From contig JAJRBZ010000038.1 in NCBI GenBank assembly GCA_028679185.1, forward strand, positions 1 to 64,000: DNA of 64,000 nucleotides. Reading direction: 5' to 3'. Positions 9,532-20,251 of the stretch are shown here, in pieces (the first letter of the stretch is position 1; every line of letters begins with the position of its first letter). The notes below the pieces were generated by a model. It saw only the letters and a program-made list of their open reading frames with translations. It was not told the origin of the DNA and did not search any database. The DNA comes from Methanoregula sp. (lineage in GTDB: Archaea > Halobacteriota > Methanomicrobia > Methanomicrobiales > Methanospirillaceae). The translations under genes and the position numbers were made by a program.

Positions 9532-9751
9532 CTGAATATCCCCTTTTTCAGATACATGCGCTCGTTGCTGCTCTACTGAGCCCTGAAAAGAAGAAGGGAT
9601 CCTGACCAGCATCACGAATGCCTTCAACTACTGCGAGCAGATGCGGGAGTATGTTTTCCGAATCGGCATAAACATTTCGTTAGCTGGGACTACTGGCAGG
9701 GGAACGCTATTACAGTTTTTTTACCGGCGATGGATAAATCCCATCCGGTTT

Positions 9752-11416
9752 TTATTTCACACCTGCTTTTTGCAGTTCCCGTTCCCGCAGCTTATTCCTG
9801 CGGATCTTACCTGAGATGGTCTTTGGGAGTGTTCCGGTGAATTCTATCGAGCGGGGATACTTATACGGGGCGGTCAGCCGCTTTACCTGTTCCTGCAGGT
9901 CCTTTGCAAGAATATCAGATGGTTCCCAGCCGGGTTTTAACACTACGAACGCTTTGACTATCAGTCCCCGGATTGGATCAGGAGAGCCAACGACTGCTGC
10001 TTCAGCTACTGCCGGGTGCTCCAGTAAAGCACTCTCAACTTCAAACGGCCCGATGCGGTACCCGGACGCCTTGATTACATCATCATCCCTGCCAATGTAC
10101 CAGAAATTTCCTTCCTCGTCCATGGCCGCCTTATCATCGGTATAGTACCAGCCTTTCACAAACGATTTTTTATTTGCCGCTTCATTCCCGAGATATTCCA
10201 AGAACAATCCTACCGGGCGGGGATCTGTTGAGATTGCAATCCTGCCTTCACGGTTGATCCCCACCGGTTTACCGTCCTTGTCATGAAGCTCAATATGCCA
10301 GCCTGGCGCTGGTCTTCCCATTGAGCCCGGGGGGCAGTTCATTTTGGGCAGAGCCCCGATACAGAGCACGGTTTCGGTCTGGCCGTACCCTTCATGGATG
10401 ACAAGCCCGGTTTTTTCTTTCCATTTACGGATCACTTCTGGGTTCAGCGGTTCACCGGCACTCACGCAATACCGGAGCGCTGACAGGTCGAACCGGTCCA
10501 GTTCGAGAAGGACCAGCATCCGGTATATCGTGGGCGGGCAGCAAAACGTGGTGATCCGGTATCTCTTGAGCAGCGGTGGAATCTCGGCAGGATCAAATTT
10601 CCCACGGACATCGTAGATAAAGACCGCTGCGCCTTCGATCCACTGGCCAAAAAGATTACCCCAGGCACTCTTGGCCCAGCCGGTGTCAGAAATGGTGAAG
10701 TGAAGATCTGAAGGCTTCAGGTCCTGCCATAACCGGGCAGTGACAATATGGCCGAGCGGATAACTGTGATTATGCAGTACCATTTTCGGATTGCCGGTAG
10801 TACCTGATGTAAAGAAGATCACGAGAGGATCCGTTGCTTTCGTCTTTTCAGGAAATGTACTATCCAATGCAGAAGACCGTTGTGCCAGAGAAGTACGTTC
10901 TGCTGTATAGCTGATCCAGTCCGGCTGCTCACCATCAACCACCATGCAGCTCAGTGCCGATCCGGATTCCTTCTTTGCAGATGTGACTTTTGGTGCATTT
11001 TCACGAGTAGTGATTACAAGACAAAATCCCCCGGTAGTGAGACGATAGGAAATATCCTTTGCGGTCAGCATTGTCGGTGCAGGAGAATAAACGGCGCCGA
11101 GTTTGATCAGTGCTGTGATGAAAAACCACCATTCCGGAATTCTGGGGAGCATGATCAACACCCGGTCACCATTGCGGATCCCCATGTTCTGCAGTATCTT
11201 TACAATCAGGTCAGATTCCTGCATCAGGTCTGCAAAGGTGAACCTTTTCTCCTCGCCTTTCTGATTAACCCAGAGAAGAGCAGGCCGTGCAGGGTCCTTC
11301 TTTGCCCATTGATCGATCACATCAAAACCGAAGTTATAATATTCCGGCACCCGGATGGAAAAATCCTTGTACACGGATTGATATCCATTCTTTTTCTCCT
11401 CATGTTCAAAGGGCAT
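9752..11416 (-). CDS. AMP-forming acyl-CoA synthetase
   Basis: 554 aa; FFTSGTTGNPKMVLHNH, GYGQTET, YYTDDKAAMDEEGNFWYIGRDDDVIKASGYRIGP and C-terminal PKTISGKIRRNKLR motifs. Confidence 0.92.
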   Translation of the reverse strand: MPFEHEEKKNGYQSVYKDFSIRVPEYYNFGFDVIDQWAKKDPARPALLWVNQKGEEKRFTFADLMQESDLIVKILQNMGIRNGDRVLIMLPRIPEWWFFITALIKLGAVYSPAPTMLTAKDISYRLTTGGFCLVITTRENAPKVTSAKKESGSALSCMVVDGEQPDWISYTAERTSLAQRSSALDSTFPEKTKATDPLVIFFTSGTTGNPKMVLHNHSYPLGHIVTARLWQDLKPSDLHFTISDTGWAKSAWGNLFGQWIEGAAVFIYDVRGKFDPAEIPPLLKRYRITTFCCPPTIYRMLVLLELDRFDLSALRYCVSAGEPLNPEVIRKWKEKTGLVIHEGYGQTETVLCIGALPKMNCPPGSMGRPAPGWHIELHDKDGKPVGINREGRIAISTDPRPVGLFLEYLGNEAANKKSFVKGWYYTDDKAAMDEEGNFWYIGRDDDVIKASGYRIGPFEVESALLEHPAVAEAAVVGSPDPIRGLIVKAFVVLKPGWEPSDILAKDLQEQVKRLTAPYKYPRSIEFTGTLPKTISGKIRRNKLRERELQKAGVK

Positions 11417-11447
11417 GATATATCAGAATTGGTTTTTGAGTAGCCTC

Positions 11448-11809
11448 TCATATTAAGCTATACTGAACCACTCTTTTGGTAAAACCACACGCAGCAACCA
11501 GGATTCCGATGGATGATTCTTTTAATGAAAGAACCTCTCCATTTTGTGTAATCGTCGTCCGGATTCCCCTTGTTTTCCTCATGTTATCCGAATGTATATC
11601 CTCGGTCGTGACGCTCTCAGCCTCATAGATGTAACTGCGGTATCCGGCAGTACTTTGGTACTGGCGTGATACGCATTACTCGGGAATGCTATTCATGCGG
11701 TTCAGGCATTCCACAGTGATGTAAGCGAGGCTCCCGACTCCGTTCAGCAGTGTATTGGCTCTGGCAGGCGGGGTAAAGCATTCCTGACAAAAGAACTTTT
11801 TTTAGCCAC
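11448..11809 (-). pseudogene. probable decayed ORF (one apparent frameshift plus one internal TAA)
   Basis: Manual translation gives (M)AKK[fs]FFCQECFTPPARANTLLNGVGSLAYITVECLNRMNSIPE*CVSRQYQSTAGYRSYIYEAESVTTEDIHSDNMRKTRGIRTTITQNGEVLSLKESSIGILVAACGFTKRVVQYSLI*; frameshift at a 7-A run, stop at 11676-11678. Confidence 0.4.
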
Positions 11810-11816
11810 CCCTTTT

Positions 11817-12233
11817 TTGCAGGAAATGTTATCAGTTCCCGATACCCATCTCCCTCATCGGGGAATACGTGCAGTGAACGAATATTTCGAAGCGGGCTTT
11901 ATCACTGAACTTACAGAAGGGGCCATGAAAAAAATAATGGTCCGGGATCACCCGATCCTTCTGGCAATGGCACTTGGACATTATTACGCGGTTGACGCGT
12001 TCTGCCCCCACCTTGAGGGAGACCTGTCGGAAGGAAGTCTCCGGGGTACAATACTCACCTGCCCGATGCATCACTCACGGTTTGATATTCGGGACGGACA
12101 TGTTATCAGGTGGACTGATCTGACCGGCATCAGGTTTTCCATCGATTCACGGGCACACCCTCCACGCCCCCTGAAAAATTACCCGGTCCGGGTGGAAGGC
12201 GAAAAAATCCTTATTTCCCTTGTTAGATTTTAA
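11817..12233 (+). CDS. Rieske [2Fe-2S] domain protein
   Basis: AFCPHLEGDLSEGSLRGTILTCPMHHSRFDIRDG matches the CxH...CxxH Rieske ligand pattern. Confidence 0.85.
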   Translation: MQEMLSVPDTHLPHRGIRAVNEYFEAGFITELTEGAMKKIMVRDHPILLAMALGHYYAVDAFCPHLEGDLSEGSLRGTILTCPMHHSRFDIRDGHVIRWTDLTGIRFSIDSRAHPPRPLKNYPVRVEGEKILISLVRF

Positions 12234-12305
12234 TGCCCTGCCTGACCTGAACTCTTCGGTTATGGGCGTATGTGGAAAACGACACTAACTGGATCGTGCA
12301 GTGCC

Positions 12306-13568
12306 CTACACCGGATCCCGGAGCAGGGGACAGGTCATGCAGTGCCCCCCTCCACGCCCGCGGCTCAGCTCTGATCCTTCAAATTCCAGCACGTCAATAC
12401 CGGCCTTACGGAAATTCCGGTTGGTAAACGTGTTCCGGTCTGTTGCGATTATAACACCGGGCCTGATAGCAAATACATTATTCCCGTCATCCCACTGCTC
12501 GCGGGCAGCTTCATACGTATCGCCGCCGGTGGGAATGACTTCCAGATGGTCCACGTCCAGTGCGTCTGCAACTGCGCTGAGAAAATTCTCTTCCTTTGTT
12601 ACTTTGAACATTGCCCGCTCGTCTCCTGGCCGGATGCTGTATGCCTGCATGTCGTTCACTACATCGGGAAATACAGTAACCTTATCCACATCAAGCATGG
12701 TAAAGACCGTGTCAAGGTGCATATGTGCCCGATTCCGGCTCATCGTCGTGACAATGATCCGGTCTGCGGCATGCCCGTCAAAAAGTGAATATGCCAGCTG
12801 CTCGATCATCTGACTCTGTGTCCGCTCGCTCATACCTATAAGGACCGTCTTGTTTCCGATGGGCATTACATCACCTCCTTCAAGGGATGAACGGGCATTA
12901 TCCATGATACCGGACTGGTGTTCATTTTCAGGCTGAGGGAACCAGAACCTGAAATCTCCATCCCGGAACATCGGATGATTGTGATATACTGTTGCTGTAT
13001 TGAACGATTCCGGTCTTCGGGCAGGCCAGTACATAGGGTTGATGGAGACCCCGTTATAGATCCAGCTTGAGGAATCGCGGGTAAAGAGTGTGTTGGGAAG
13101 TGGCGGGAGAATAAAGGCATCAGGACCGGCAACAGCGGCGGTGAGCGAGAACCGGGCCAGGCCTTCCATATAGATGCATTCAAGTTCGCTGACAGTGAGT
13201 CCCCCGATAAGATGTCTGGCGAGATCATCAGCTCCCATGTCCATCAGGCAGATCCGCACTGCATCAAGGGCAGAGATACCGACGGACATTCTGGCTGATA
13301 CTTCCTCAATAATCTGCCGGCGGATCTCATATCCTGAAGACAATGTCTCGGCCAGAAGTTCCTGCAGATAATAGACTTTCACACCCTCATTACGAATGAG
13401 GTGTACAAACGCGTTATGTTCGTAGAGTGCCCGGTCAACCCACAGGACATCATCAAAAAGGAAGCTGTCGTGGTTGGACGGTGTAAGCCGCCGGAGACTG
13501 AGGTCAGGCTGGTGCACCATGACCGCGCGAAGCTTCCCTACTTCAGAATATACGCCAAATTCTGTCAT
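12306..13568 (-). CDS. arcA: arginine deiminase
   Basis: 420 aa; [46 protein letters not shown] and [17 protein letters not shown] (catalytic Cys). Confidence 0.93.
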   Translation of the reverse strand: MTEFGVYSEVGKLRAVMVHQPDLSLRRLTPSNHDSFLFDDVLWVDRALYEHNAFVHLIRNEGVKVYYLQELLAETLSSGYEIRRQIIEEVSARMSVGISALDAVRICLMDMGADDLARHLIGGLTVSELECIYMEGLARFSLTAAVAGPDAFILPPLPNTLFTRDSSSWIYNGVSINPMYWPARRPESFNTATVYHNHPMFRDGDFRFWFPQPENEHQSGIMDNARSSLEGGDVMPIGNKTVLIGMSERTQSQMIEQLAYSLFDGHAADRIIVTTMSRNRAHMHLDTVFTMLDVDKVTVFPDVVNDMQAYSIRPGDERAMFKVTKEENFLSAVADALDVDHLEVIPTGGDTYEAAREQWDDGNNVFAIRPGVIIATDRNTFTNRNFRKAGIDVLEFEGSELSRGRGGGHCMTCPLLRDPV

Positions 13569-13584
13569 TTTCCCTCATAACACC

Positions 13585-14499
13585 TTAATCTGGATGTACT
13601 GTTGTTCCTGAATCACCGGCAAGGATTGCCTGAATGTCTGCAAGTGCCCCGATAGCAGCCCGCTTCCCTGTCTTCTCAACAAACGTACAGGCAGCTTCCA
13701 CTTTCGGACCCATGGAGCCTGCCGGAAATTCGTGACGTTTCAGTTGCCCGGGGGTTGTATCCCTGATGAGACGGGCAGACGGTCTTCCCCAGTCAAGATA
13801 CACTCCATTCACATCTGTTGCCATGACGAAAATATCAGCTTTGATCTCCTGTGCGAGAAGGCCGCTTGCAAAATCTTTATCTATGACTGCTTCGACACCT
13901 GTCAGGTTGCGTTCGTTATCCGGCTGGTACATGACGGGAATACCTCCTCCGCCGGTACAGATTACGATTGCTCCCTGCTCAAGCAGCCAGATGATCGGTC
14001 GGATCTCAAAGATCCGTTTAGGTCTTGGTGAAGGAACAACCCGCCTCCAGTGATCCCCATCCTGACGAAAAAACCAGCCTTTTTTTTCCACAATCCGATC
14101 AGCATCGGTTTTTGTATACTGAGGGCCGACAAACTTGGAAGGGTTGGTAAAGGCTGGATCAACAGGGTCAACCTCAATCATAGTAAGAATAGTAGCAAAA
14201 GGGACATCCCCGGGGATCTGATTTCGGAGTTCCTGTTCAATCATATACCCGATCATACCTTCGGTCTGGGCATCGAGAACATCAAGGGGGTAGGGTTCAA
14301 CCCGTGTATAAGCCGCTGCCTGCAGTGCCAGCAGGCCGACCTGTGGTCCGTTCCCGTGCGAGAGCACAAGTTCATATTTTTGTGCCAGCGGTGCCAGTGA
14401 ATGGGCTGCCGTCCGGATATTGATGCGCTGTCTTTCAGCAGTCATCGGCTCGCCCCGTTTCAGAAGGGCATTTCCTCCAAGAGCGATTACGATTCTCAT
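13585..14499 (-). CDS. arcC: carbamate kinase
   Basis: 304 aa; [55 protein letters not shown] and [13 protein letters not shown]. Confidence 0.93.
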   Translation of the reverse strand: MRIVIALGGNALLKRGEPMTAERQRINIRTAAHSLAPLAQKYELVLSHGNGPQVGLLALQAAAYTRVEPYPLDVLDAQTEGMIGYMIEQELRNQIPGDVPFATILTMIEVDPVDPAFTNPSKFVGPQYTKTDADRIVEKKGWFFRQDGDHWRRVVPSPRPKRIFEIRPIIWLLEQGAIVICTGGGGIPVMYQPDNERNLTGVEAVIDKDFASGLLAQEIKADIFVMATDVNGVYLDWGRPSARLIRDTTPGQLKRHEFPAGSMGPKVEAACTFVEKTGKRAAIGALADIQAILAGDSGTTVHPD

Positions 14500-14887
14500 G
14501 TACTCTCCATCATTTTCCGGAAGTACCTGGGAGCTCCTGCCAGAAAATTCTCATGCCTGCTAACCACTTTTGCCTGAAGTCGTTCCTCAGCCCCGGATAC
14601 CATACTGCATGGTTCCTTTTCCTGGATATTTATAGGAACTGATTCCCGGAGTGCGGGGAGATGACTGCCGGGCCGGATAACCTTAAGCCCATTTCCATAA
14701 CCATTCGCCGGCATATCCGGAAAGCCCGGAAATGTTCACCTGTTTCAGTTCCATTTACCTGCCGGCACAATATTTTAACGTGTTCACCGATGGTTGGTGA
14801 AATCAGGATTAATTCGTGGAACCGAATCCATGACCACTGTGTTTTTGAGTCTAAATGCACAACTCATTAAAAAAAACAGTATAACCG

Positions 14888-16513
14888 CTATAGCCTTGCC
14901 TGCTTGCGGAGCCGGGCCCCGAGCCAGGGCAGGAAATCCTTTTTCCTTGACATAACGCCTTCGAGACGGATTGGCAATTTTTTTCCGAAAAGTGCCTCCA
15001 TGAAATCAGGATCTGCTGTCCCCTGAATGTCACTTGATTTTTCCAGCACGTTTGTAAAGAGAACAAGGACCATATCAGTCCCGTATGTTTTTCTCATCCT
15101 TCCGAGTTCATTAAGGATAGCATCATCCCGCTCCCTGTTCCAGGCAAATGACGGAACCATAACCTGGGAAATCAGTATCTTTTTTTCAGAGAGGGTATAC
15201 TCCTTTGTGTCACGGGTGAGAATTATTTCAAGAGGAGTTCCTGAAAGGTCCATTCCCTGTTCTAGCAGGGCGATTCCAAGCTGCTCCGGATCTTCACCGG
15301 AAACAGTGGCAAGGTACTTCACTGCCTTGATGTCCCGGTGGGTCGTGGTTGACATACGGAGAGAAAGTGTATCTGACAGGATGCCGGAGAGCAGTGCACC
15401 TGCACAAGACCGTGAAGGAGTCAGTCCGGATTCCATGAATTTCATGGCAATGATAGTCGATGTCGCTCCCACCGGGTCGTTTAAGAACCGTATCGGTTTT
15501 AACGTAGTGATAGTCCCAAGCCGGTGGTGGTCGATAATTTCGACAATGTCTGCCTCTTCTATTCCATCCACCGCCTGTGAAACTTCGTTGTGATCAAGGA
15601 GGATAACCGATCTCCGCACATCGTCAAGAAGGGTAGTCCGTGTCAGGATACCGGTAAGTGTCCCGGCCGTCGTAACGACACAAGCTGCCCGGAATTTTGA
15701 AGCGGAAACAACCTGACGGGCATGAGCGAATGTATCTGTAAATGTAAGGACCGGGACATTGGTCTCCATCACTTCCCGGGCTGGGAGGGAGAGGTTGATC
15801 ATTTTGCCAATACCGAAGGCATCGAGCGCAGTGGAAAGGACACATATCCCACGTTCTGCAGCAGCTGTGGCAACACGGTCCCCGACCGGGGCTCCTTGAG
15901 CAATAATCAGGCAGGCAATTCCCGCGGAGATGAGCGCGAGCTGGGCTGGTTCATTATCACCTACAACCGCAATGTCATGTGAGGTAATTTTACCGAGCGT
16001 GACTTCAAGGGAATCGATGACAATATATACCCGCCCTTCAAGAATCTGCCGTGTCGATACGATAATGGTTGCATTCAGGATCCGCGCAAGCGACTCAACG
16101 GACAAGGGAGTGATGGCAAGTTCATTAAGGTGAATCGTCTGGATATAGGTCCCGGCCAGAGCATGTTCTCCAACCATTCCGACCGGTTTTCCCGTTTTAT
16201 CCGTTATGACAACGTTCCGTATCCCTTCCTTTGCCATAAGGGTCGCTACATCAACAGCAGGGACATCCTGCGCAAGCGAAAAGACCGGTTTGTAGGTAAT
16301 GTCCGAGAGCTTTGGTTTTACTGAATGTATTAATAAAGGTTCGGGGATGCTGAACCGTTCAAGCATGTACCGGGATTCCGTATTCAGCTCACCACAGCGG
16401 GCCGGGATGTACCTGCCCGGTTCGGACCAGTTTTTAAATTCCGCGTACCCGATAACACTTGCTATGCTGTCCGTATCAGGCTGACGGTGGCCAAAAAGAT
16501 AAATTTTATTCAT
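14888..16513 (-). CDS. putative Mn-dependent (family II) inorganic pyrophosphatase with CBS/DRTGG-type insert
   Basis: 541 aa; GHRQPDTDSIAS, VEIIDHHRLG and C-terminal EGVMSRKKDFLPWL; large insert with CBS-like segments between catalytic motifs. Confidence 0.88.
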   Translation of the reverse strand: MNKIYLFGHRQPDTDSIASVIGYAEFKNWSEPGRYIPARCGELNTESRYMLERFSIPEPLLIHSVKPKLSDITYKPVFSLAQDVPAVDVATLMAKEGIRNVVITDKTGKPVGMVGEHALAGTYIQTIHLNELAITPLSVESLARILNATIIVSTRQILEGRVYIVIDSLEVTLGKITSHDIAVVGDNEPAQLALISAGIACLIIAQGAPVGDRVATAAAERGICVLSTALDAFGIGKMINLSLPAREVMETNVPVLTFTDTFAHARQVVSASKFRAACVVTTAGTLTGILTRTTLLDDVRRSVILLDHNEVSQAVDGIEEADIVEIIDHHRLGTITTLKPIRFLNDPVGATSTIIAMKFMESGLTPSRSCAGALLSGILSDTLSLRMSTTTHRDIKAVKYLATVSGEDPEQLGIALLEQGMDLSGTPLEIILTRDTKEYTLSEKKILISQVMVPSFAWNRERDDAILNELGRMRKTYGTDMVLVLFTNVLEKSSDIQGTADPDFMEALFGKKLPIRLEGVMSRKKDFLPWLGARLRKQARL

Positions 16514-16806
16514 GGGGACCCTCAGGGTGTTTCTCTCAAATCTCTATAGTAAATGATGATGAAAGTACATAAAGTATAGCAAGACAAAGAACGTTCTCTC
16601 CCGTTTCTGCATGATAGTAACGGTTCCTGGATCCAGAATATCGCAGGAAGGCTTCAGATAATCGATTAAAAAAAGCTGTAAGGCTTTCAGCATGAAACTC
16701 ATTAAACGATATTTTCTCTTCCATCCAGGCGGATTAAACCAAGGTAAGATAACAAAAAAATAATGACTTACAGCGCATAGATCCTCTCCATAACCGGGGC
16801 GGGGAT

Positions 16807-17202
16807 ATGTTTTTTGACCAGGTCTGTGTCCAATGCGGCCGCTGCTGTGAGAAATGGGGATGGGGACAGAAAGGTGTTATTGACGATCTCATTTTGTGGA
16901 TGCAGGAGAACCGGCAGGACATCCTGCAGCATGTTTCGATAACGCTCACGAATAAAAAACGGTGTAATGGCAGGGATATTTCGATAAAGGATCTGCCTGA
17001 TATTATCTGTATTGATTACTGGGTAGATCCTGACGGCAGGCTATTGACCCGCTGTCCCTTCTTCCGGCGGGCAGATGACGGAAAAGTATACTGTAAAATT
17101 CATGATACCAAACCAAAAATATGCATCGGCTTCACACCATGGAACGAGGGAATTCGTGATTATGCGCTGAACTGCCCGGCATGCCATAATACGGCACCGT
17201 AA
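16807..17202 (+). CDS. YkgJ-like zinc/iron-chelating cysteine-cluster protein
   Basis: CVQCGRCCEKWGWGQKG...RCPFFRRADDGKVYCKIHDTKPKICIGFTPWNEG. Confidence 0.75.
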   Translation: MFFDQVCVQCGRCCEKWGWGQKGVIDDLILWMQENRQDILQHVSITLTNKKRCNGRDISIKDLPDIICIDYWVDPDGRLLTRCPFFRRADDGKVYCKIHDTKPKICIGFTPWNEGIRDYALNCPACHNTAP

Positions 17203-17303
17203 TAGTTGAGAGTCTTTAGTATTTTTTTCACTATTGGCGAAAAGGTCTCATGACAGGTACAGCCAGAAAAAAAACCCTGATGGATCTTCAGACCCGTAAA
17301 AAT

Positions 17304-18491
17304 TTACCTGTTGATATGCACCACTTTTGCCGGGGGGAATCCGTTAAAGAAGGTGGATGAAGCATGGGAATAGGCACCAATATTTTCAGAATATACAAAA
17401 TCGCCGATTTCAAGATCCGGCAGGTCTGCAGAGAGCGTTATGGTATCAAAGGCATCGCAGGTAGGCCCGAAGACGGCTGAGATCTGGGTTTCACCATCAT
17501 GGAACGCCAAAACCGGGTACGTAACGTGGTCAAAAACCTGTCCGGAATACGTGTGATAAACCCCGTCGTTGATATAATAGCAGGGTTTCCCGTCGCGGAA
17601 AGCTTTACCGACCACTTTGGCAACAAGCATACAGGCATTTGCCACCAGGAACCTTCCCGGTTCTGCGAGTATTTCCATATCCGCGGGGAACAACCGTTTA
17701 ATTTCAGCTTCCAGTTTTTTTGCCAGTGTTTTTACGGATTTTACTTCCGGGTGGTACTTAACCGGAAAACCGCCACCGATATCAAGAATCCTGATTTTTC
17801 GGCCGGTCCGTGTTTCTATCTCTTTGATAATTTCTGCTGACAACTGCAACGCCTGGACATAATTCTCAAAATTGGTACACTGACTGCCAACATGAAAACT
17901 TAATCCTTCGACAACAAGTCCCCTGGAAAATGCATCGGCAATCAAATCAACCGCTTCACCAGGATGAGCCCCGAATTTCGAGGAGAGTTCTACCATGGAA
18001 CCTGTGTTGGGAACCCGCAACCTCAAAACGAGGCCGGCGTGAGGTGCATGTAATTTGATTTTTTTCAGTTCTTCATAGTTATCGAACGTTACCAAGGGTT
18101 TGTAGTGGTCAAGGGCCTCAAGGGTCTCTATCGGTTTGATGGTATTTGCATAGATGATCTTATCCCAAATCCAAGCCTGGCGCTCTTTTTTTGGCATCTT
18201 TTTGATATTTTCATAGACGATCATGAATTCGGGCATGGATGCCACATCAAAGCTGCTCCCCATCTCATAGAGCGTCTTTACGATCTCAGGATTTGAATTT
18301 GCCTTTACAGCGTAATACACCTGGATTTTGGGAAGGTGCTTTTTAAATTCCCGGTAATTCGAGCGTATTTTTTCATGGTCAATCACGAAGATGGGAGTTC
18401 CCTGCTCGCGTGCCAGTTTTTGCAGCAATTCCTTCCTCGCCTTTCCAATATGAGGCACTCCGTCATCCTGATCTTTTGGTATAGTTTTCAT
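17304..18491 (-). CDS. PLP-dependent ornithine/diaminopimelate-type decarboxylase (fold III)
   Basis: PKIQVYYAVKANSNPEIV (PLP Lys), LSFHVGSQCTN, ILDIGGGFPV, LAEPGRFLV; adjacent to homospermidine synthase. Confidence 0.88.
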   Translation of the reverse strand: MKTIPKDQDDGVPHIGKARKELLQKLAREQGTPIFVIDHEKIRSNYREFKKHLPKIQVYYAVKANSNPEIVKTLYEMGSSFDVASMPEFMIVYENIKKMPKKERQAWIWDKIIYANTIKPIETLEALDHYKPLVTFDNYEELKKIKLHAPHAGLVLRLRVPNTGSMVELSSKFGAHPGEAVDLIADAFSRGLVVEGLSFHVGSQCTNFENYVQALQLSAEIIKEIETRTGRKIRILDIGGGFPVKYHPEVKSVKTLAKKLEAEIKRLFPADMEILAEPGRFLVANACMLVAKVVGKAFRDGKPCYYINDGVYHTYSGQVFDHVTYPVLAFHDGETQISAVFGPTCDAFDTITLSADLPDLEIGDFVYSENIGAYSHASSTFFNGFPPAKVVHINR

Positions 18492-18530
18492 TTTCACTGC
18501 TCCGCCCACCTTTATCAATACAAGAGTGAT

Positions 18531-19973
18531 TCATCGCACAAATAAGAAGTTTTTGAATTGCCAGACATCTTCATAGTCATAATTGTTTTCCGGGTTTTCT
18601 TTGAAGTATACCTTCCTGTTTTTTAACGGGGTCCAGTCGGAAGGACCGGAATAGAAATCCCCCAGATATGGTTTTGCAATATCAAGTACACATTCATGTG
18701 GTATATCATCGGGTAGGCAGAACCCCTTTTTCGGGTTTGCAATCATCCACATCACTGCAGTAACCACTCCCAGTGCAACCTGTACGGTGGTTGCATTCTG
18801 GCCGGGTGCAAGGGTCTTTGCTTCCTCAATTGAAAGGATGCTGCCCGTCCACCATGATGTATAGGGATGTCCCATCAGGAGTGCTCCTAAACTATCTGCA
18901 CCGGAAATAATTTCCCGGTCATTCAATATGCGCAATTTTGGCTGCAGTTCGTAATTTCTGCCCCTCAGCTCATGGAGCGATGAAATCGTGTCATCACAGG
19001 GTAAATATGCATAATGAACTGTCGGGCGGTAGATTGCATTGCCATCATTCCAGACAGTCCAGCGGTCTGATATGCCAAATGCTTCACCGTGCCGGATAAC
19101 CATTCCCACTATCTCATGGTGGGGAACCCAGGAACGGACCCACATATTAATCCCCATACGTGCCAGCAGAATCTCGTTCTTTGGCCCGACCGGAGGCACA
19201 TGAGCCTGATCGGGCAGCTCTTTTTCATGCGTGCCCCACCCTATCTCCGCAGGAGCGGTACCTTCTTCCCTGAGTCCTTCAATGCACCAGGTTCCCACAA
19301 ACTCATCGACTTTTTTTGGTGACCGGGAGATCTGGGTGTCCCTCTCTGAGCAGTGAATAACTTTTACACCGGTCTCCATGGCAAGCGAAGCAAAATTCTG
19401 CTTTTGGATCAGGTCTTCCAGGTGGTCGGCATCCGGGGCAATCCCGTCTGCAATCATCCGGCGTGCGATATCGACAAGTCCCTGCCTCGCAAAATGCGAG
19501 ATTAAACCGGGGTTCGCACCGTGGTCAACGACAGATGTGGCACTTTTATGCCAGTCTTTGGTCAGTTCATGGAGTTTCATCTGCCGGTAATACAGGGTCT
19601 TTTCATACGGGCTTGCAGTGAATCTTTCCGCATCGGGATCCCAGGCTTCTACTGATGTGTTCACGTACAGGACATTATTATCATGGCACCATTGCACCAA
19701 CTCGCAGCAGTCGATGTTCCATGCAAGATCGATCAGCAGGCCGCCCGGGGAAAGATATTCAGAAAGAATCTGGCCTAAATTATCCGGCGTGACTTTTCTC
19801 TTGAAAAACCGAAGTCCCCCAGATGTCCAGGCTTTGAGATCATGTGCCTTATCTATAAAATCGATGATCGTGAGATTTTCGAGCGGGATATTTACATGAC
19901 GGAGCAGGATAGGGAGAGTACACTTGCCTACGGCACCATATCCAATCATTAAAACCTTGTTATCAAAATCCAC
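18531..19973 (-). CDS. homospermidine synthase
   Basis: 480 aa; MIGYGAVGKCTLPILLRH, LIDLAWNIDCCELVQWCHDNNVLYVNTSVEAWDP, VVDHGANPGLISHFARQGL typical of bacterial-type homospermidine synthase. Confidence 0.9.
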   Translation of the reverse strand: MDFDNKVLMIGYGAVGKCTLPILLRHVNIPLENLTIIDFIDKAHDLKAWTSGGLRFFKRKVTPDNLGQILSEYLSPGGLLIDLAWNIDCCELVQWCHDNNVLYVNTSVEAWDPDAERFTASPYEKTLYYRQMKLHELTKDWHKSATSVVDHGANPGLISHFARQGLVDIARRMIADGIAPDADHLEDLIQKQNFASLAMETGVKVIHCSERDTQISRSPKKVDEFVGTWCIEGLREEGTAPAEIGWGTHEKELPDQAHVPPVGPKNEILLARMGINMWVRSWVPHHEIVGMVIRHGEAFGISDRWTVWNDGNAIYRPTVHYAYLPCDDTISSLHELRGRNYELQPKLRILNDREIISGADSLGALLMGHPYTSWWTGSILSIEEAKTLAPGQNATTVQVALGVVTAVMWMIANPKKGFCLPDDIPHECVLDIAKPYLGDFYSGPSDWTPLKNRKVYFKENPENNYDYEDVWQFKNFLFVR

Positions 19974-20251
19974 ACAAGACCTCCGATTTACTATATTTTT
20001 TTAAATAATCTGTTGTTGGTTTGTTAATATTACATTTAAAACTGATGAGAAAAATTTGTCGCCGTTCAAAAAAGCCGGGGAATGCAGGAAATAATCCTTT
20101 CGCCGGCAGAAACCTGCCGGATTATCTTAAAAAGAATGTATTGTTTCTGCCGTCACTTTTGAGTGTTTTTAAAAAGATTCTTTCCGTATCTGTTATTATT
20201 AAAAAGTGGATACTTATTTCATTGCCTCCCCAATACTAGTAAGGTGATTCG

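Noticed and set aside
14779-14800. TTCACC-GATGGTT-GGTGAA hairpin, and similar GGTGAA-N8-TTCACC at 40365-40384
   Set aside because: 6-bp arms only, far from gene starts; expected by chance in a window of this size
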